Virus record (IMG/VR): IMGVR_UViG_3300033052_000019
Span: 1 to 39,744 of that record
Length of the DNA: 39,744 nt
Source: a virus
Reading direction: 5' to 3' (one strand)
Under the pieces are notes generated by a model. The model worked only from the letters and a program-made list of their open reading frames with translations. It did not search any database and was not told the origin of the DNA. Numbering within the stretch: the stretch's first letter is position 1; every line of letters begins with the position of its first letter. The position numbers were made by a program, and so were the translations under genes. This document shows positions 12,995 through 21,152 of this stretch, one piece after another.

Positions 12995-14032
12995 TTAGAC
13001 CATTTCCAGGGCCAGGTCGTAGGCCTTGTTCTTCAGGTTCTCGCTGTAACCGAACCAGGAGTTCCAGAGCTTGTTGTCATCGATCTTGCCGATGCGATGG
13101 TCGGCGTATTCGGTAACTGCGTTCAGCGCTCCCCACAGGGTACCGGTGACCATGTCGGCACCCATGCCATCACCCTTGTACATGTTGAAGATCGTGTCGA
13201 GCTTGGCCTGGACTCGCTTGTGAACTTCGTCTTCCTCGGATTCGAAGGCCTCGAGCTGATCCTTGTTCAGCATGATCTCGGCGATGAACTTCTTGACATC
13301 GTTGTCAGTGACCTTCTTCTTGGCCATCGCCTTGAGATTGCCCATGAAGGTCTCCCAACCCGCGTCGATCAGACCGAGGGAATCCTTGATCTTCTTCGGA
13401 TCGAACGTGGCACCGTGAGTCACACGAACCTGTTGCTTGGCTTCGCCATCGACGTTTTCACCCAGGGCGATCTTCAGGGTGTTGTTGCAGACGACACGTT
13501 CGGAGACGAACTTGGCGGTCGTCGCCAGGGTTCCGTCGCAGCTCGTGGTCAGGAGTAGGCGGGCCTTGACACGATCGTTCTTGATCACGTCGGCTTCGTG
13601 CTCGGTGTGAGCCATGGCCCAGTAGCGGGTTCCACCGAAAAGGGCACCGGCCGTTTCCAGGTACATGCTGCCACCGCCTTCGGCGACCAGGTCACGGAAG
13701 AACTCGAGGACTTCCTTCGGCTGGACGATGTTGTACGAATCGGAGACCACCGACAGGGCCTTCTGCGTGTCACCGCGGTACAGGACCTTGCGACCGGAGA
13801 ATTCGTGGACGACGCTGTCCATCTTCAGGGCTTTCAGCGTCGAGCTGTCGCCGGGCATCGGGACTTCGAACTTGACCGGCGCTGCGATGATGTCGTAGTT
13901 CAGGCCGGATTCCTTGACCCAGGTTTCGATCGGCGCACCCTTCGAGAGTTGCTGACCGAGGCCGTGCCAGGGCGTTTCACCGACGAAAGCGATCGAAGCC
14001 TTACCCTTGACAAATGCGAGTTCGTGTGCCAT
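12995..14032 (-). CDS. DUF932 (phage/plasmid-like TIGR03299) protein
   Basis: The 345-aa protein starts MAHELAFVKGKASIAFVGETPWHGLG; the GETPWHGLG motif and overall length match the DUF932 family found in phages and plasmids. AAGGAG lies 6 nt before this ATG, so the three upstream in-frame ATGs are rejected. Family members are often highly expressed early genes of unknown function. Here the gene has an excellent sigma70-like promoter (TTTACT, 17 nt, TATAAT) 40-70 nt upstream, in line with early expression. Confidence 0.88.
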   Translation of the reverse strand: MAHELAFVKGKASIAFVGETPWHGLGQQLSKGAPIETWVKESGLNYDIIAAPVKFEVPMPGDSSTLKALKMDSVVHEFSGRKVLYRGDTQKALSVVSDSYNIVQPKEVLEFFRDLVAEGGGSMYLETAGALFGGTRYWAMAHTEHEADVIKNDRVKARLLLTTSCDGTLATTAKFVSERVVCNNTLKIALGENVDGEAKQQVRVTHGATFDPKKIKDSLGLIDAGWETFMGNLKAMAKKKVTDNDVKKFIAEIMLNKDQLEAFESEEDEVHKRVQAKLDTIFNMYKGDGMGADMVTGTLWGALNAVTEYADHRIGKIDDNKLWNSWFGYSENLKNKAYDLALEMV

Positions 14033-14075
14033 TTTCTTCTCCTTGAGTTCGTCGGTCATCACCGACCATGGAATC

Positions 14076-14104
14076 ATTATATTCAAAGACTTCAGAAAAG
14101 TAAA
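14076..14104 (-). promoter_or_regulatory. Early (sigma70-like) promoter of the DUF932 gene
   Basis: The -35 TTTACT (14104-14099), a 17-nt spacer and a perfect -10 TATAAT (14081-14076) on the minus strand. Confidence 0.75.
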
Positions 14105-14132
14105 CTGGAATCTTTGCGGAACTTGAAAAATT

Positions 14133-14432
14133 TTACAGGTACTTGTTCCAGTCAGGCTGGAGGTTGTTAATACATTGCAGGAAGTCCATCGAGTTCATCA
14201 TGGCGATCGTGACCAGCTCGTCGGTCGTGAAGTAGCCAGAATCTTCCAGCTGGGCCATAAACTCGGAACCGAGTTGCTGAATCTTCTTGTCTTGCATCTT
14301 CGGGTACGTCTCGGGGTCGAACTTGCCGAGCGGCACAGTCTTCCCGAAGAACGTGAACTGGAGAGTCAGGTCATCGAACTTGATGCGCTGACCAGTGCGG
14401 GTATAGAAATCCCCACTGAGATCTTGAGGCAT
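14133..14432 (-). CDS. Hypothetical protein, 99 aa
   Basis: MPQDLSGDFYTRTGQRIKF starts a 99-residue protein with GGAG upstream. The N-terminal half is beta-like (LTLQFTFFGKTVPLGKFDP) and the C-terminal half helical (TTDELVTIAMMNSMDFLQCI). It has its own early-type promoter with an extended -10. No family recognised. Confidence 0.75.
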   Translation of the reverse strand: MPQDLSGDFYTRTGQRIKFDDLTLQFTFFGKTVPLGKFDPETYPKMQDKKIQQLGSEFMAQLEDSGYFTTDELVTIAMMNSMDFLQCINNLQPDWNKYL

Positions 14433-14464
14433 CTCGGTTCTCCAAAGTGTTTGAACATGTAAGC

Positions 14465-14492
14465 ATTATATCAAAGTCCCTAGGAAAGTAAA
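14465..14492 (-). promoter_or_regulatory. Early promoter with extended -10
   Basis: TTTACT (14492-14487), a 16-nt spacer and TGATATAAT ending at 14465 on the minus strand, ahead of the 99-aa gene. Confidence 0.75.
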
Positions 14493-14512
14493 CTTTTTCA
14501 AGAAACAAAAAA

Positions 14513-14530
14513 GGGAGACCGAAGTCTCCC
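14513..14530 (-). terminator. Strong intrinsic terminator after the 273-aa gene
   Basis: GGGAGAC, UUCG loop, GTCTCCC, then six T residues on the minus strand. The same core recurs at 31677-31700. Confidence 0.92.
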
Positions 14531-14580
14531 TGGATGTTAAGATTGGTGTACTGCTAGAAAAGGCTTCTTGACTTAGGCCT

Positions 14581-15402
14581 TTACTTGATAAGAGACCAGA
14601 GCTTGTTCGCAAGGCCCTTGTTGCCAGCGATGATCCGGAGCGATTGTAACAAGCTTTCGTTCTCGATGGAATCCGGAAGATCTAGTTCCATAATGTTCTC
14701 ATACTCAGAATAAACATTGTACTGAGGCGTCGTTTCGTTCTTTGCACGGACTGCTTTCTTCAAGCCTTCGCCGCCGCCCTTCTTAATATCTTCTTCAGTG
14801 ACACCGTAGTCATCGACTACATTGCTAAGGATAAACTTGTCTTTCTGTGTAGCAAGATAGAACTTGTTCCAACCGGCCTTAGAATGCTTCTTGACAAAGG
14901 CTGCAACTTCTTCAATGCGTTCCTTTGTGATCGATTTTACTTGCTTAGCTTTCGCAGCCGCGCGATTCTTTGCCGCTTGCTCCAGTTCCTTCTTGACACG
15001 AGCTACGATTTGTGGATCAACCTTCGTGATGATTGAATCCAAGTCTTTATCTGGGATTCCATCGGCTGTCATATTTGCGCCGATGAATAGCTGAGGTGGC
15101 TTGTAGCCAGGCTCGTGATTCATGCGATTGGTAACATACTCTTCAATCTCATGAACCATTGCTTCGATACCGTAGGCCAGATGATTCTTAATATCGTCCA
15201 GATTTTGATCCTTGAATGCTTGCTGCAAATCGTCGAAGTCGCTTACCCAGAATTGATCAGTATCACGAGCGAGTTGTCGAAGTTGCGAAACAACTTCCTT
15301 GGTCTTTGGCGAAGACTTGATCTTGCTGAAGACATAGTCGTAAACGACTTGCTGCATTTGGCCAAAGCTCATAGCTTCTAGTAGGATTTCATTTACTTTC
15401 AT
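14581..15402 (-). CDS. Hypothetical protein, paralogue 1 of a tandem pair, 273 aa
   Basis: The protein shares its N-terminal block with the upstream gene's product: MSFGQMQQVVYDYVFSKIKSSPKT here, FAKMQQVIYDYVTSKIRADKDT there. Both also have a KVESITDEV-like and a WNKFYLATQK/WKYLFQFLAKQ segment and a C-terminal ENIMEL(D/Q) plus LRII block. They are therefore tandem paralogues. The protein is mostly helical and highly charged, with no membrane segment or catalytic motif that I can name. A strong terminator follows it. Confidence 0.75.
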   Translation of the reverse strand: MKVNEILLEAMSFGQMQQVVYDYVFSKIKSSPKTKEVVSQLRQLARDTDQFWVSDFDDLQQAFKDQNLDDIKNHLAYGIEAMVHEIEEYVTNRMNHEPGYKPPQLFIGANMTADGIPDKDLDSIITKVDPQIVARVKKELEQAAKNRAAAKAKQVKSITKERIEEVAAFVKKHSKAGWNKFYLATQKDKFILSNVVDDYGVTEEDIKKGGGEGLKKAVRAKNETTPQYNVYSEYENIMELDLPDSIENESLLQSLRIIAGNKGLANKLWSLIK

Positions 15403-15424
15403 GTTGGTTCCTTTATTATTGTAA

Positions 15425-16258
15425 TCATATCATGGCCATGAACTTCTTGCTCAAGCCATCATCGCGCTGGATGATGCGAAGAGCTGCAACTCCAGAGACT
15501 ACATCTTGGTTCTTGTTATTTAATGCAGTTTCAACTTGTGGAATTTGCATGATGTTCTCGAACACAGTGACCATGTATTCCCTGGCGCTGACCTTCTTCT
15601 TGAACAATTCCTTCAAGTCCTTCTCTGACTTGACATCATCAAAGTTCTCGTTGTGGAGTTCTTGTGGGATGAAATCTTTAATCTGTTCAGCATCAAAGTA
15701 TTGCTTGGCTAGGAATTGGAACAGATACTTCCAACCAAAGTCATCCCACTTCTTGACGAAGGTCGCAGTTTCCTTCATGACCTCATCTGTGATGCTTTCG
15801 ATTTCGACTTTACGAGTCTTGGCTTTGGCTTGCTCGTATTCTTCGTCATCCTTCTTCTGCTTTTCGATTGCCTCCGGGCAAATCTGCTTGATCAGATTAA
15901 AGATGTCGTCACGTGGAATCTTGCCAAATCTTAGCGTGTCTGGGAAGTGAACACCAGCTGGTAGACGACCATCATTGGCTTCACCAAGATGTTCTTCCAT
16001 GCTATGAGCAATGACAGAGATTGCACGAGCAATGGTCTCATCGAGGCCATAGAAGCTCTTCTCACGCATGGCATCATACACATAGTCGAACGACTCGTCC
16101 CAAAAGTCTCCAGCCGCCACGATCTCTTTTAGAGCAGCGATGGTGTCCTTATCAGCTCGAATCTTGCTGGTGACGTAATCATAGATGACTTGCTGCATCT
16201 TTGCAAAGGTGGCGTTCTCTGTAAGAAGTCTGAATTCTAAGTCTTTAAGTAGGTTCAT
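15425..16258 (-). CDS. Hypothetical protein, paralogue 2 of a tandem pair, 277 aa
   Basis: The 277-aa partner of the downstream gene begins MNLLKDLEFRLLTENATFAKMQQVIYDYV. Shared landmarks are the MQQV(I/V)YDYV helix, an IAHSMEEHLG/MVHEIEEYV helix and a lysine-rich middle. A late-type promoter (16284-16291) sits 26 nt upstream. Two diverged copies side by side suggest subunits of one complex or specialisation. The function is unknown; virion or late-stage roles fit the promoter. Confidence 0.75.
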   Translation of the reverse strand: MNLLKDLEFRLLTENATFAKMQQVIYDYVTSKIRADKDTIAALKEIVAAGDFWDESFDYVYDAMREKSFYGLDETIARAISVIAHSMEEHLGEANDGRLPAGVHFPDTLRFGKIPRDDIFNLIKQICPEAIEKQKKDDEEYEQAKAKTRKVEIESITDEVMKETATFVKKWDDFGWKYLFQFLAKQYFDAEQIKDFIPQELHNENFDDVKSEKDLKELFKKKVSAREYMVTVFENIMQIPQVETALNNKNQDVVSGVAALRIIQRDDGLSKKFMAMI

Positions 16259-16283
16259 GTTACTGGGTAGATAGGTGATTCTT

Positions 16284-16291
16284 TATTTATC
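16284..16291 (-). promoter_or_regulatory. Late-type promoter of the tandem paralogue operon
   Basis: GATAAATA on the minus strand, touching the stop codon region of the upstream gene, 26 nt before the ATG at 16258. Confidence 0.6.
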
Positions 16292-17346
16292 TACTTGGTC
16301 ACATGGTACCGACTCGTCACGATCCCTTTCTCGACATGGCCGCGTTGGTGTTCATGTCTCCACCAACGAACCCCGCCACACTTGTTCTTGCACTCCCAAT
16401 GAAGTGGCTTAGTCTCTTCCCAGTCATGATCACATGTGCTGAACCTGGCTTCTTTGTTATGACAGAAGTGTCCGCGAACATCGTGAAGTCGGCGCCAAAC
16501 TCCAGGCCCGGCGACTAAGGTCCTCAATCTTGGAAGAGGATTCAGTTTCAAACTGATGACTGAGTGTTTGAGCATTGGGCCTGGTTTGGACCCAAACATC
16601 CCACGGCCATGGCCGATTTCACGAGTGACTGTGTCCTTACTCGTTCGGTTCATGAACAGAAGCATGGCGATAATGTTTCTGACATCACCAGCCATTCCTT
16701 CCCAGAGCCGGCTCATGACTTGGTGTTCTTCGGCGACTTTGGAGGTGCAGACTTCAACGGAGTGATTGGCCCGCAATGCGCGAAGGCCTTCCTTATCTTG
16801 CTCGCTCCTGAGAATGTTGGCCGATGACCCCCAGTACATGCTATCAATCTGCATCCTTGAAATCTTAGCCCGATTACAGAAATCTAGCTCTTGTTCAATC
16901 GTCCACGGCTGGAAGAGCTTGTATTGGATTGGAAGGACCGTGACATCATAGTCGCTCTCTACAGTCTTAGCGTACGTGATGACCCGGACGACCGGCCCAA
17001 CGATCAAGTATCCGACTTTTAGATCACCAGTCGGAAGGATTGGTTGGCCGGCAATCGTCTCAAACATGACTTCGGCTGAGTATTCGATCCATGTCTTTTG
17101 GAATGGTGGAATGGCAAAGTCTTGAGCATCGGCGATGATTCGTGGCATCTCGCGAATCATCTCACCGACATAAGCCGTAGCTTGATCATCGAAGACGAAT
17201 CGATGGGCCTGCCTCAGGTTGTCGCAAGTCGTGTCGAAGAAGTGAGGCGCAAATAAAGTCTTGCGCCGGACGTCAGTGTATGGGCTAGTTGGAGCATACG
17301 TAAGAAACATGTCTGCAAGGGTTGGTTCTCGTTTCTTGATAGCCAT
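16291..17346 (-). CDS. Phage protein with C-terminal His/Cys-rich motif, 351 aa
   Basis: The start MAIKKREPTLADMF follows GGAGACCAAC. The N-terminal three quarters are a mixed fold without known motifs. The last 80 residues read RLHDVRGHFCHNKEARFSTCDHDWE, then CKNKCGGVRWWRHEHQRG, a His/Cys-rich block that repeats a layout seen at the end of many phage hypothetical proteins (HVRGHF then WRxPHxRG). The cysteines and histidines probably bind zinc. Its neighbours downstream on the strand are the late paralogue pair, and the upstream neighbour is a cysteine-rich small protein. The function is unknown. Confidence 0.75.
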   Translation of the reverse strand: MAIKKREPTLADMFLTYAPTSPYTDVRRKTLFAPHFFDTTCDNLRQAHRFVFDDQATAYVGEMIREMPRIIADAQDFAIPPFQKTWIEYSAEVMFETIAGQPILPTGDLKVGYLIVGPVVRVITYAKTVESDYDVTVLPIQYKLFQPWTIEQELDFCNRAKISRMQIDSMYWGSSANILRSEQDKEGLRALRANHSVEVCTSKVAEEHQVMSRLWEGMAGDVRNIIAMLLFMNRTSKDTVTREIGHGRGMFGSKPGPMLKHSVISLKLNPLPRLRTLVAGPGVWRRLHDVRGHFCHNKEARFSTCDHDWEETKPLHWECKNKCGGVRWWRHEHQRGHVEKGIVTSRYHVTK

Positions 17347-17359
17347 GTTGGTCTCCAAA

Positions 17360-17710
17360 CTACTTCATTCGTTTGAACTCCAGGACTTCGATCTCTTCCC
17401 GGACTTTGAAGTACTTCTCAGTCCAGTCTGGATCATCACGCTTGTACCCAAGGCCGTTGATGTCACACGTATGAAGCGTGCAGTTCGGCCTCAAATGAGG
17501 TGCCGCTGTGCATCCGCTAGGGCCCATCAGCGGCAGTTTCGGATGGTCGGTACGCTGGAGCTCCACGCCCCAGGATTCCTTCGCATACTCGATCGTGTAT
17601 TCGCAGTATTCTGGCGAACAGCATGTCTGAGGACATTGACAACTCAGCCTACACTCGGGCTCGGTCATGTCATACATGGTCTTGTAAAGCTTGATCAACT
17701 GTTCGGACAT
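17360..17710 (-). CDS. Cysteine-rich hypothetical protein, 116 aa
   Basis: Start MSEQLIKLYKTMYDM, chosen because GGAAG lies 7 nt upstream. Nine cysteines include CRLSCQCPQTCCSPEYCEYT near the N-terminus and CTLHTC further on, so it probably binds one or two metal ions. Similar small cysteine-rich proteins with ESWGVELQRTDHPKLPLMGPSGC-type middles occur widely in phages. It is packed between the 351-aa and 74-aa genes with 2-13 nt gaps, forming one operon with UvrB. Confidence 0.75.
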   Translation of the reverse strand: MSEQLIKLYKTMYDMTEPECRLSCQCPQTCCSPEYCEYTIEYAKESWGVELQRTDHPKLPLMGPSGCTAAPHLRPNCTLHTCDINGLGYKRDDPDWTEKYFKVREEIEVLEFKRMK

Positions 17711-17712
17711 GA

Positions 17713-17937
17713 TCATCTTCCACGAGGCTGAGTGAGGCCAGCGACAATATCCTTCACCATGTCAGCCCAATTTTCCGGTGGTTCTGGTAATTTCAGTTCG
17801 GCGTAAGTCATGTCCCTGAATAGGATGAACCAGAACAACCCGCCGCCATTAGGGTCTGGGACCACTGTGTGGATTTCTTCGAGCGATTTGTTCAACTCTC
17901 TTGAAGCCTTCTCAACAACTTGTTGCAGGGATTTCAT
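17713..17937 (-). CDS. Hypothetical protein, 74 aa
   Basis: Start MKSLQQVVEKASREL, with AGGAG 8 nt upstream; the longer in-frame start at 17988 lacks a site and would overlap the small tryptophan-rich gene. Residues 40-50 are hydrophobic and aromatic (GGGLFWFILFRDM), and the C-terminus is acidic and proline-rich (ELKLPEPPENWADMV). Family not recognised. Confidence 0.7.
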   Translation of the reverse strand: MKSLQQVVEKASRELNKSLEEIHTVVPDPNGGGLFWFILFRDMTYAELKLPEPPENWADMVKDIVAGLTQPRGR

Positions 17938-17948
17938 GATTGGTTCTC

Positions 17949-18062
17949 CTATGCAGCCCAAGACGGCTTGCTGATCTGAGGCGAGCAACCAACGTACCAG
18001 CCCTTGCGAACTGGATCATACCACCACCAGAAACCATCTGCAAAGTACGGGTTCGTGCCCAT
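17949..18062 (-). CDS. Tryptophan-rich micro-protein, 37 aa
   Basis: MGTNPYFADGFWWWYDPVRK begins a 37-residue protein ending SKPSWAA. AAGGA lies 6 nt before the ATG, right behind the UvrB stop, and the stop is followed at once by the AGGAG of the next gene. Aromatics make up about a quarter of residues (WWWYDP, GWYVG). The WWYDPVRKGWYVG pattern resembles a WW-like or short beta-sheet domain. Too short for most gene finders, but placement and site support it. Confidence 0.65.
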   Translation of the reverse strand: MGTNPYFADGFWWWYDPVRKGWYVGCSPQISKPSWAA

Positions 18063-18072
18063 ATTCATTCCT

Positions 18073-20052
18073 TCAAGAATGTCCTACTGATTGACGATGG
18101 AGTTCCTTCATGCGATCCCGATACTTGGCAGCCTTCTCGAATTCAAGATTCTTAGCTGCTTCCTTCATGAGACGCTCGAGTTTCTTTGCAGACAGATTGT
18201 ACAACTTCTCGTCGAACTCTTGTTCAACAGGTTCTTGATCAAGCATAGCCCGAATCTGGTTCGATGCATTTTCTGGAATGATCTTGTGCTTCTTGTTATA
18301 GTCAAGCTGCTTCTTCCGGCGGCGAGCTGTTTCATCCATGGCTGCCTTCATGGATTTAGTCACCTTGTCTGCATAGAAGATAGCATGCCCAACGATGTTT
18401 CGGGCAGCTCGACCAATCGTTTGAATCAAGCTCCTTGCATTGCGCAGGAACCCTTCCTTGTCCGCGTCCATGACGGCGACAAGAGATACTTCAGGCAGGT
18501 CCAATCCTTCCCTGAGAAGGTTAATCCCGATCAGCACGTCAAACTTGCCAAGCCGAAGATCTCGAAGGATTTCGACTCGCTCGACTGCTTCCACATCACC
18601 ATGCAAGTAACGAGCTTTTATGCCATGGTCGTTGTAATACTCGGCCAACTGCTCAGCCATTTGCTTGGTCAAGGTTGTGACCAATACGCGCTCATTCTTT
18701 GCAGCGCGTGCAGTGATTTCCGACATCAAGTCATCGACTTGAGTGGCTGTCGGTCGAACCTCGACTTCTGGGTCAACTATGCCGGTCGGGCGAATCACTT
18801 GTTCAGCAACATCGCCAGCCGACATTTTAAGTTCCCATTCACCAGGCGTAGCAGAGACGAAGATGGTCTGCGTCATGCGAGCCTTGACTTCTTCGAAATT
18901 CAGCGGACGGGCATCATATGCGCTCGGTAACCGAAAGCCGTGATCGACTAGAACATCCTTTCGCGACTTGTCGCCAGCATACATTGCGCTCAGCTGCGGA
19001 ACAGTCGTATGACTTTCATCGATAAAGATGATTGCTTTCTCGGGCAAGTAATCGAGGAGAGTCGGAGGAGGTTGACCAACATTGCGCCCAGTCAAGTGAC
19101 GCGAGTAATTTTCGATGCCTCGGCAATAGCCAAGTTCATTAAGCATCTCGAGGTCAAAGTTGACACGTTCAGAAATGCGTTGGGCCTCGATATACTTGCC
19201 TTGGCTCGTGAAGAACTCGACGCGCTCTTCCATTTCCTTGCGAATCGCATCCAGTGCAGGACTGAGCTTTTCTTGACCGACGACATAGTGACTGGCTGGA
19301 AACAGCGTGTACGAATGCAGGTCTTCTTGCACAGTCCCGAGAACCGGATCGATCTTCTTGATCGACTCGATCATGTCGTCCCAGAATTCGATACGGATTG
19401 CGTAGTCTTCGGTTTCAGCAGGCATGATGATCAGCACATCGCCAAGCTTCTTGAACTCGCCGGACTTGATGATTTTCTCGGCCGGCGTCGAGTGATACTG
19501 TGCCTTGACGAGTTGCTTGACGATCTCACTGGGATCAATCTTGCGAGTGACCTTCAAGTGAACAGCATGTTGCTGGATTTCGTACGTCTCACCGAGACCA
19601 TAGATCGCCGAAACCGTGGCGACAATGATCGTATCTTGGCGAGTGAGGATAGACTTCGTTGCAGCGAGACGCAACGTCTGCAAGTATTCGTTGACCATCG
19701 AATCTTTATCGATGTACTTGTCTTGTGCCGGAAGATAGGTCTCGGGCTGGTAGTAGTCGAAGTACGAGACAAAGTACTCGACCGCAGCATTCGGAAAGAA
19801 GGCTTTCATCTCCGAATAAAGCTGTGCGCATAGGGTCTTGTTAGGCGCGATGACGAGGGCTGGGCGATTTGTCTCCGCAATGACTTGCGCCATTGAGTAC
19901 GTTTTGCCTGTCCCAGTTGCACCGAGGAGGGTTTGAAAGGCGAGGCCATCATTCAAGCCTTCGACCAATTGCTTGATAGCGGTCGGTTGATCACCCTTAG
20001 GCGTGTTCGGGGTGAAGATCTTGAACGGGTCTTTAATGTATTCGAAGGACAA
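18073..20052 (-). CDS. uvrB: UvrB, excinuclease ABC subunit B
   Basis: A full-length 659-aa UvrB, the damage-verifying helicase-like subunit of nucleotide excision repair. The Walker A GATGTGKT is at residues 44-51, and the beta-hairpin that clamps DNA is seen in YFVSYFDYYQPETYLPA near 93-109. Walker B is IFIDESH near 340, followed by a VSATPGEWE motif and QTIGRAARN motif VI. The C-terminal UVR coiled hairpin (LERLMKEAAKNLEFEKAAKYR) binds UvrA and UvrC. The start is TTG, six nt after GGAG; no ATG fits. No uvrA or uvrC is in view, so it may team up with the host proteins. A TGATATAAT box lies 30 nt upstream. Confidence 0.95.
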   Translation of the reverse strand: MSFEYIKDPFKIFTPNTPKGDQPTAIKQLVEGLNDGLAFQTLLGATGTGKTYSMAQVIAETNRPALVIAPNKTLCAQLYSEMKAFFPNAAVEYFVSYFDYYQPETYLPAQDKYIDKDSMVNEYLQTLRLAATKSILTRQDTIIVATVSAIYGLGETYEIQQHAVHLKVTRKIDPSEIVKQLVKAQYHSTPAEKIIKSGEFKKLGDVLIIMPAETEDYAIRIEFWDDMIESIKKIDPVLGTVQEDLHSYTLFPASHYVVGQEKLSPALDAIRKEMEERVEFFTSQGKYIEAQRISERVNFDLEMLNELGYCRGIENYSRHLTGRNVGQPPPTLLDYLPEKAIIFIDESHTTVPQLSAMYAGDKSRKDVLVDHGFRLPSAYDARPLNFEEVKARMTQTIFVSATPGEWELKMSAGDVAEQVIRPTGIVDPEVEVRPTATQVDDLMSEITARAAKNERVLVTTLTKQMAEQLAEYYNDHGIKARYLHGDVEAVERVEILRDLRLGKFDVLIGINLLREGLDLPEVSLVAVMDADKEGFLRNARSLIQTIGRAARNIVGHAIFYADKVTKSMKAAMDETARRRKKQLDYNKKHKIIPENASNQIRAMLDQEPVEQEFDEKLYNLSAKKLERLMKEAAKNLEFEKAAKYRDRMKELHRQSVGHS

Positions 20053-20081
20053 CTTTCACTCCAGCCATATCCAATAAAGCA

Positions 20082-20087
20082 ATTATA
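20082..20087 (-). promoter_or_regulatory. Possible extended -10 promoter of uvrB
   Basis: TGATATAAT on the minus strand (box 20087-20082) with no good -35. It is placed between the terminator of the upstream gene and the uvrB start. Confidence 0.5.
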
Positions 20088-20106
20088 TCATGGATGGAGT
20101 TAAAGA

Positions 20107-20131
20107 AAAAGGGATCCAATGGATCCCTTTT
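20107..20131 (-). terminator. Intrinsic terminator after the 139-aa gene
   Basis: An 11-bp stem AAAAGGGATCC with GGATCCCTTTT and a 3-nt loop, followed by TCTTT on the minus strand. Confidence 0.85.
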
Positions 20132-20147
20132 CTAGTGTGAAGGCAGA

Positions 20148-20567
20148 TTATCGGCCTTTCTTCATGTTGCTGGACAATTGACCGAGTGCACCGATCAGGC
20201 TACGGGATCGATCATGATCGGTCACCGTAAATTCTTCCTGGCCGCTGACATTGAGTTGCCATGCGATCTTGCCATCATCGCGAGTCTTTTCGCCTTGTTT
20301 AAACGGCTCGAGCATGAAGGCCAGCTTCAACGTATTGCCTTCATGTTTCCAAGTTACACAATGGCCACCTTCCGATGCCTTGCCTTTGACAAGCTTCTTG
20401 AGATCGCTCATTTGCTTGAGGCTTTCGGCTTCGGAAGCCGAGGCACGGACCGAATTCAGGTACGACGGGATCTCGGATCGCAAAGAGTCCAGATGTTCGG
20501 CAATAGATTTTCTAGCCGAGGTTCCTTCGTGAAGGTCTTGCGCCGATTTGATTTCATTCAGTTTCAT
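20148..20567 (-). CDS. Hypothetical protein, 139 aa
   Basis: MKLNEIKSAQDLHEGTSARK starts a 139-residue protein, helical in the first half and beta-like in the second (KIAWQLNVSGQEEFTVTDHDRS). The motif MKLNEI at the N-terminus recalls the start of the tandem paralogue protein at 14581 (MKVNEILLEAM), suggesting a shared late-protein leader. Two promoters precede it, one early-type and one late-type, so it is probably made throughout infection. Family unknown. Confidence 0.75.
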   Translation of the reverse strand: MKLNEIKSAQDLHEGTSARKSIAEHLDSLRSEIPSYLNSVRASASEAESLKQMSDLKKLVKGKASEGGHCVTWKHEGNTLKLAFMLEPFKQGEKTRDDGKIAWQLNVSGQEEFTVTDHDRSRSLIGALGQLSSNMKKGR

Positions 20568-20592
20568 GATGTTTCCTTAAAGGACGTTCATG

Positions 20593-20600
20593 TATTTATC
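20593..20600 (-). promoter_or_regulatory. Late-type promoter of the 139-aa gene
   Basis: GATAAATA on the minus strand, 26 nt before the ATG at 20567. Confidence 0.6.
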
Positions 20601-20619
20601 AGACCATAGTGTTAGGTAG

Positions 20620-20647
20620 ATTATATCATGACTTTAAGAAAAGTAAA
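20620..20647 (-). promoter_or_regulatory. Early promoter of the 139-aa gene
   Basis: TTTACT (20647-20642), a 16-nt spacer and TGATATAAT ending at 20620 on the minus strand. With the late box just downstream, the gene has dual early/late control. Confidence 0.75.
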
Positions 20648-20649
20648 CC

Positions 20650-20925
20650 TCAGCAAGGTTCTTCAAGGAACGTGTGTGGGTTGACCTTGACCACGACAGT
20701 CTTCGGATTCTCACTCACATTCTCGAACAGCATCGTGTTGAAGAAGGCTACACAGTCCTTGATGTAGACGTATGAGTACGAGCTGCTCCGTTCAACATGG
20801 TCAACTTCATACTCAACTCCCAAATCAAGAATCTTGCGAGCATCAGCCATCTGATGTTCAAGCGTTGACCCGATCACATGTTCATTAAGGCGAACGAATT
20901 CGCCTGGTGCAGTATAGATGTTCAT
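20650..20925 (-). CDS. Hypothetical protein, 91 aa
   Basis: MNIYTAPGEFVRLNEHVIG starts a 91-residue protein. Its ATG overlaps the stop of the preceding gene as ATGA, which supports this start over the longer open frame. The sequence alternates strands and a helix (YVYIKDCVAFFNTMLFENV). It ends an operon of small genes reading from about 21.9 kb. No motif identified. Confidence 0.75.
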   Translation of the reverse strand: MNIYTAPGEFVRLNEHVIGSTLEHQMADARKILDLGVEYEVDHVERSSSYSYVYIKDCVAFFNTMLFENVSENPKTVVVKVNPHTFLEEPC

Positions 20926-21152
20926 TCGATGAAGTGCTTCTCGTAGAGCTTCACGAACTCGTCCTTGTCGGCTTGGTTCATGAACGTAAAGTAGTCCCAT
21001 GGAAAATCGCTGTAGACGCACTTGTACGAACGAGTATTGGCCCAATCATAGAAAGCTTCATAGACTTGGCCAACGCCACGACATCCATAGTGAGTGGTTC
21101 CGTCAATGCCATCGTATGCACCGAAAACCACAAAATTATTCTTGTCTCTCAT
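20922..21152 (-). CDS. Hypothetical protein, 76 aa
   Basis: MRDKNNFVVFGAYDGIDG begins a 76-residue protein. Its ATG overlaps the stop of the 53-aa gene (ATGA) and its own stop overlaps the next start (ATGA), so three genes are coupled. Aromatics are frequent (VYEAFYDWANTRSYKCVYSDFPWDYF in pieces). No known motif. Confidence 0.75.
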   Translation of the reverse strand: MRDKNNFVVFGAYDGIDGTTHYGCRGVGQVYEAFYDWANTRSYKCVYSDFPWDYFTFMNQADKDEFVKLYEKHFIE

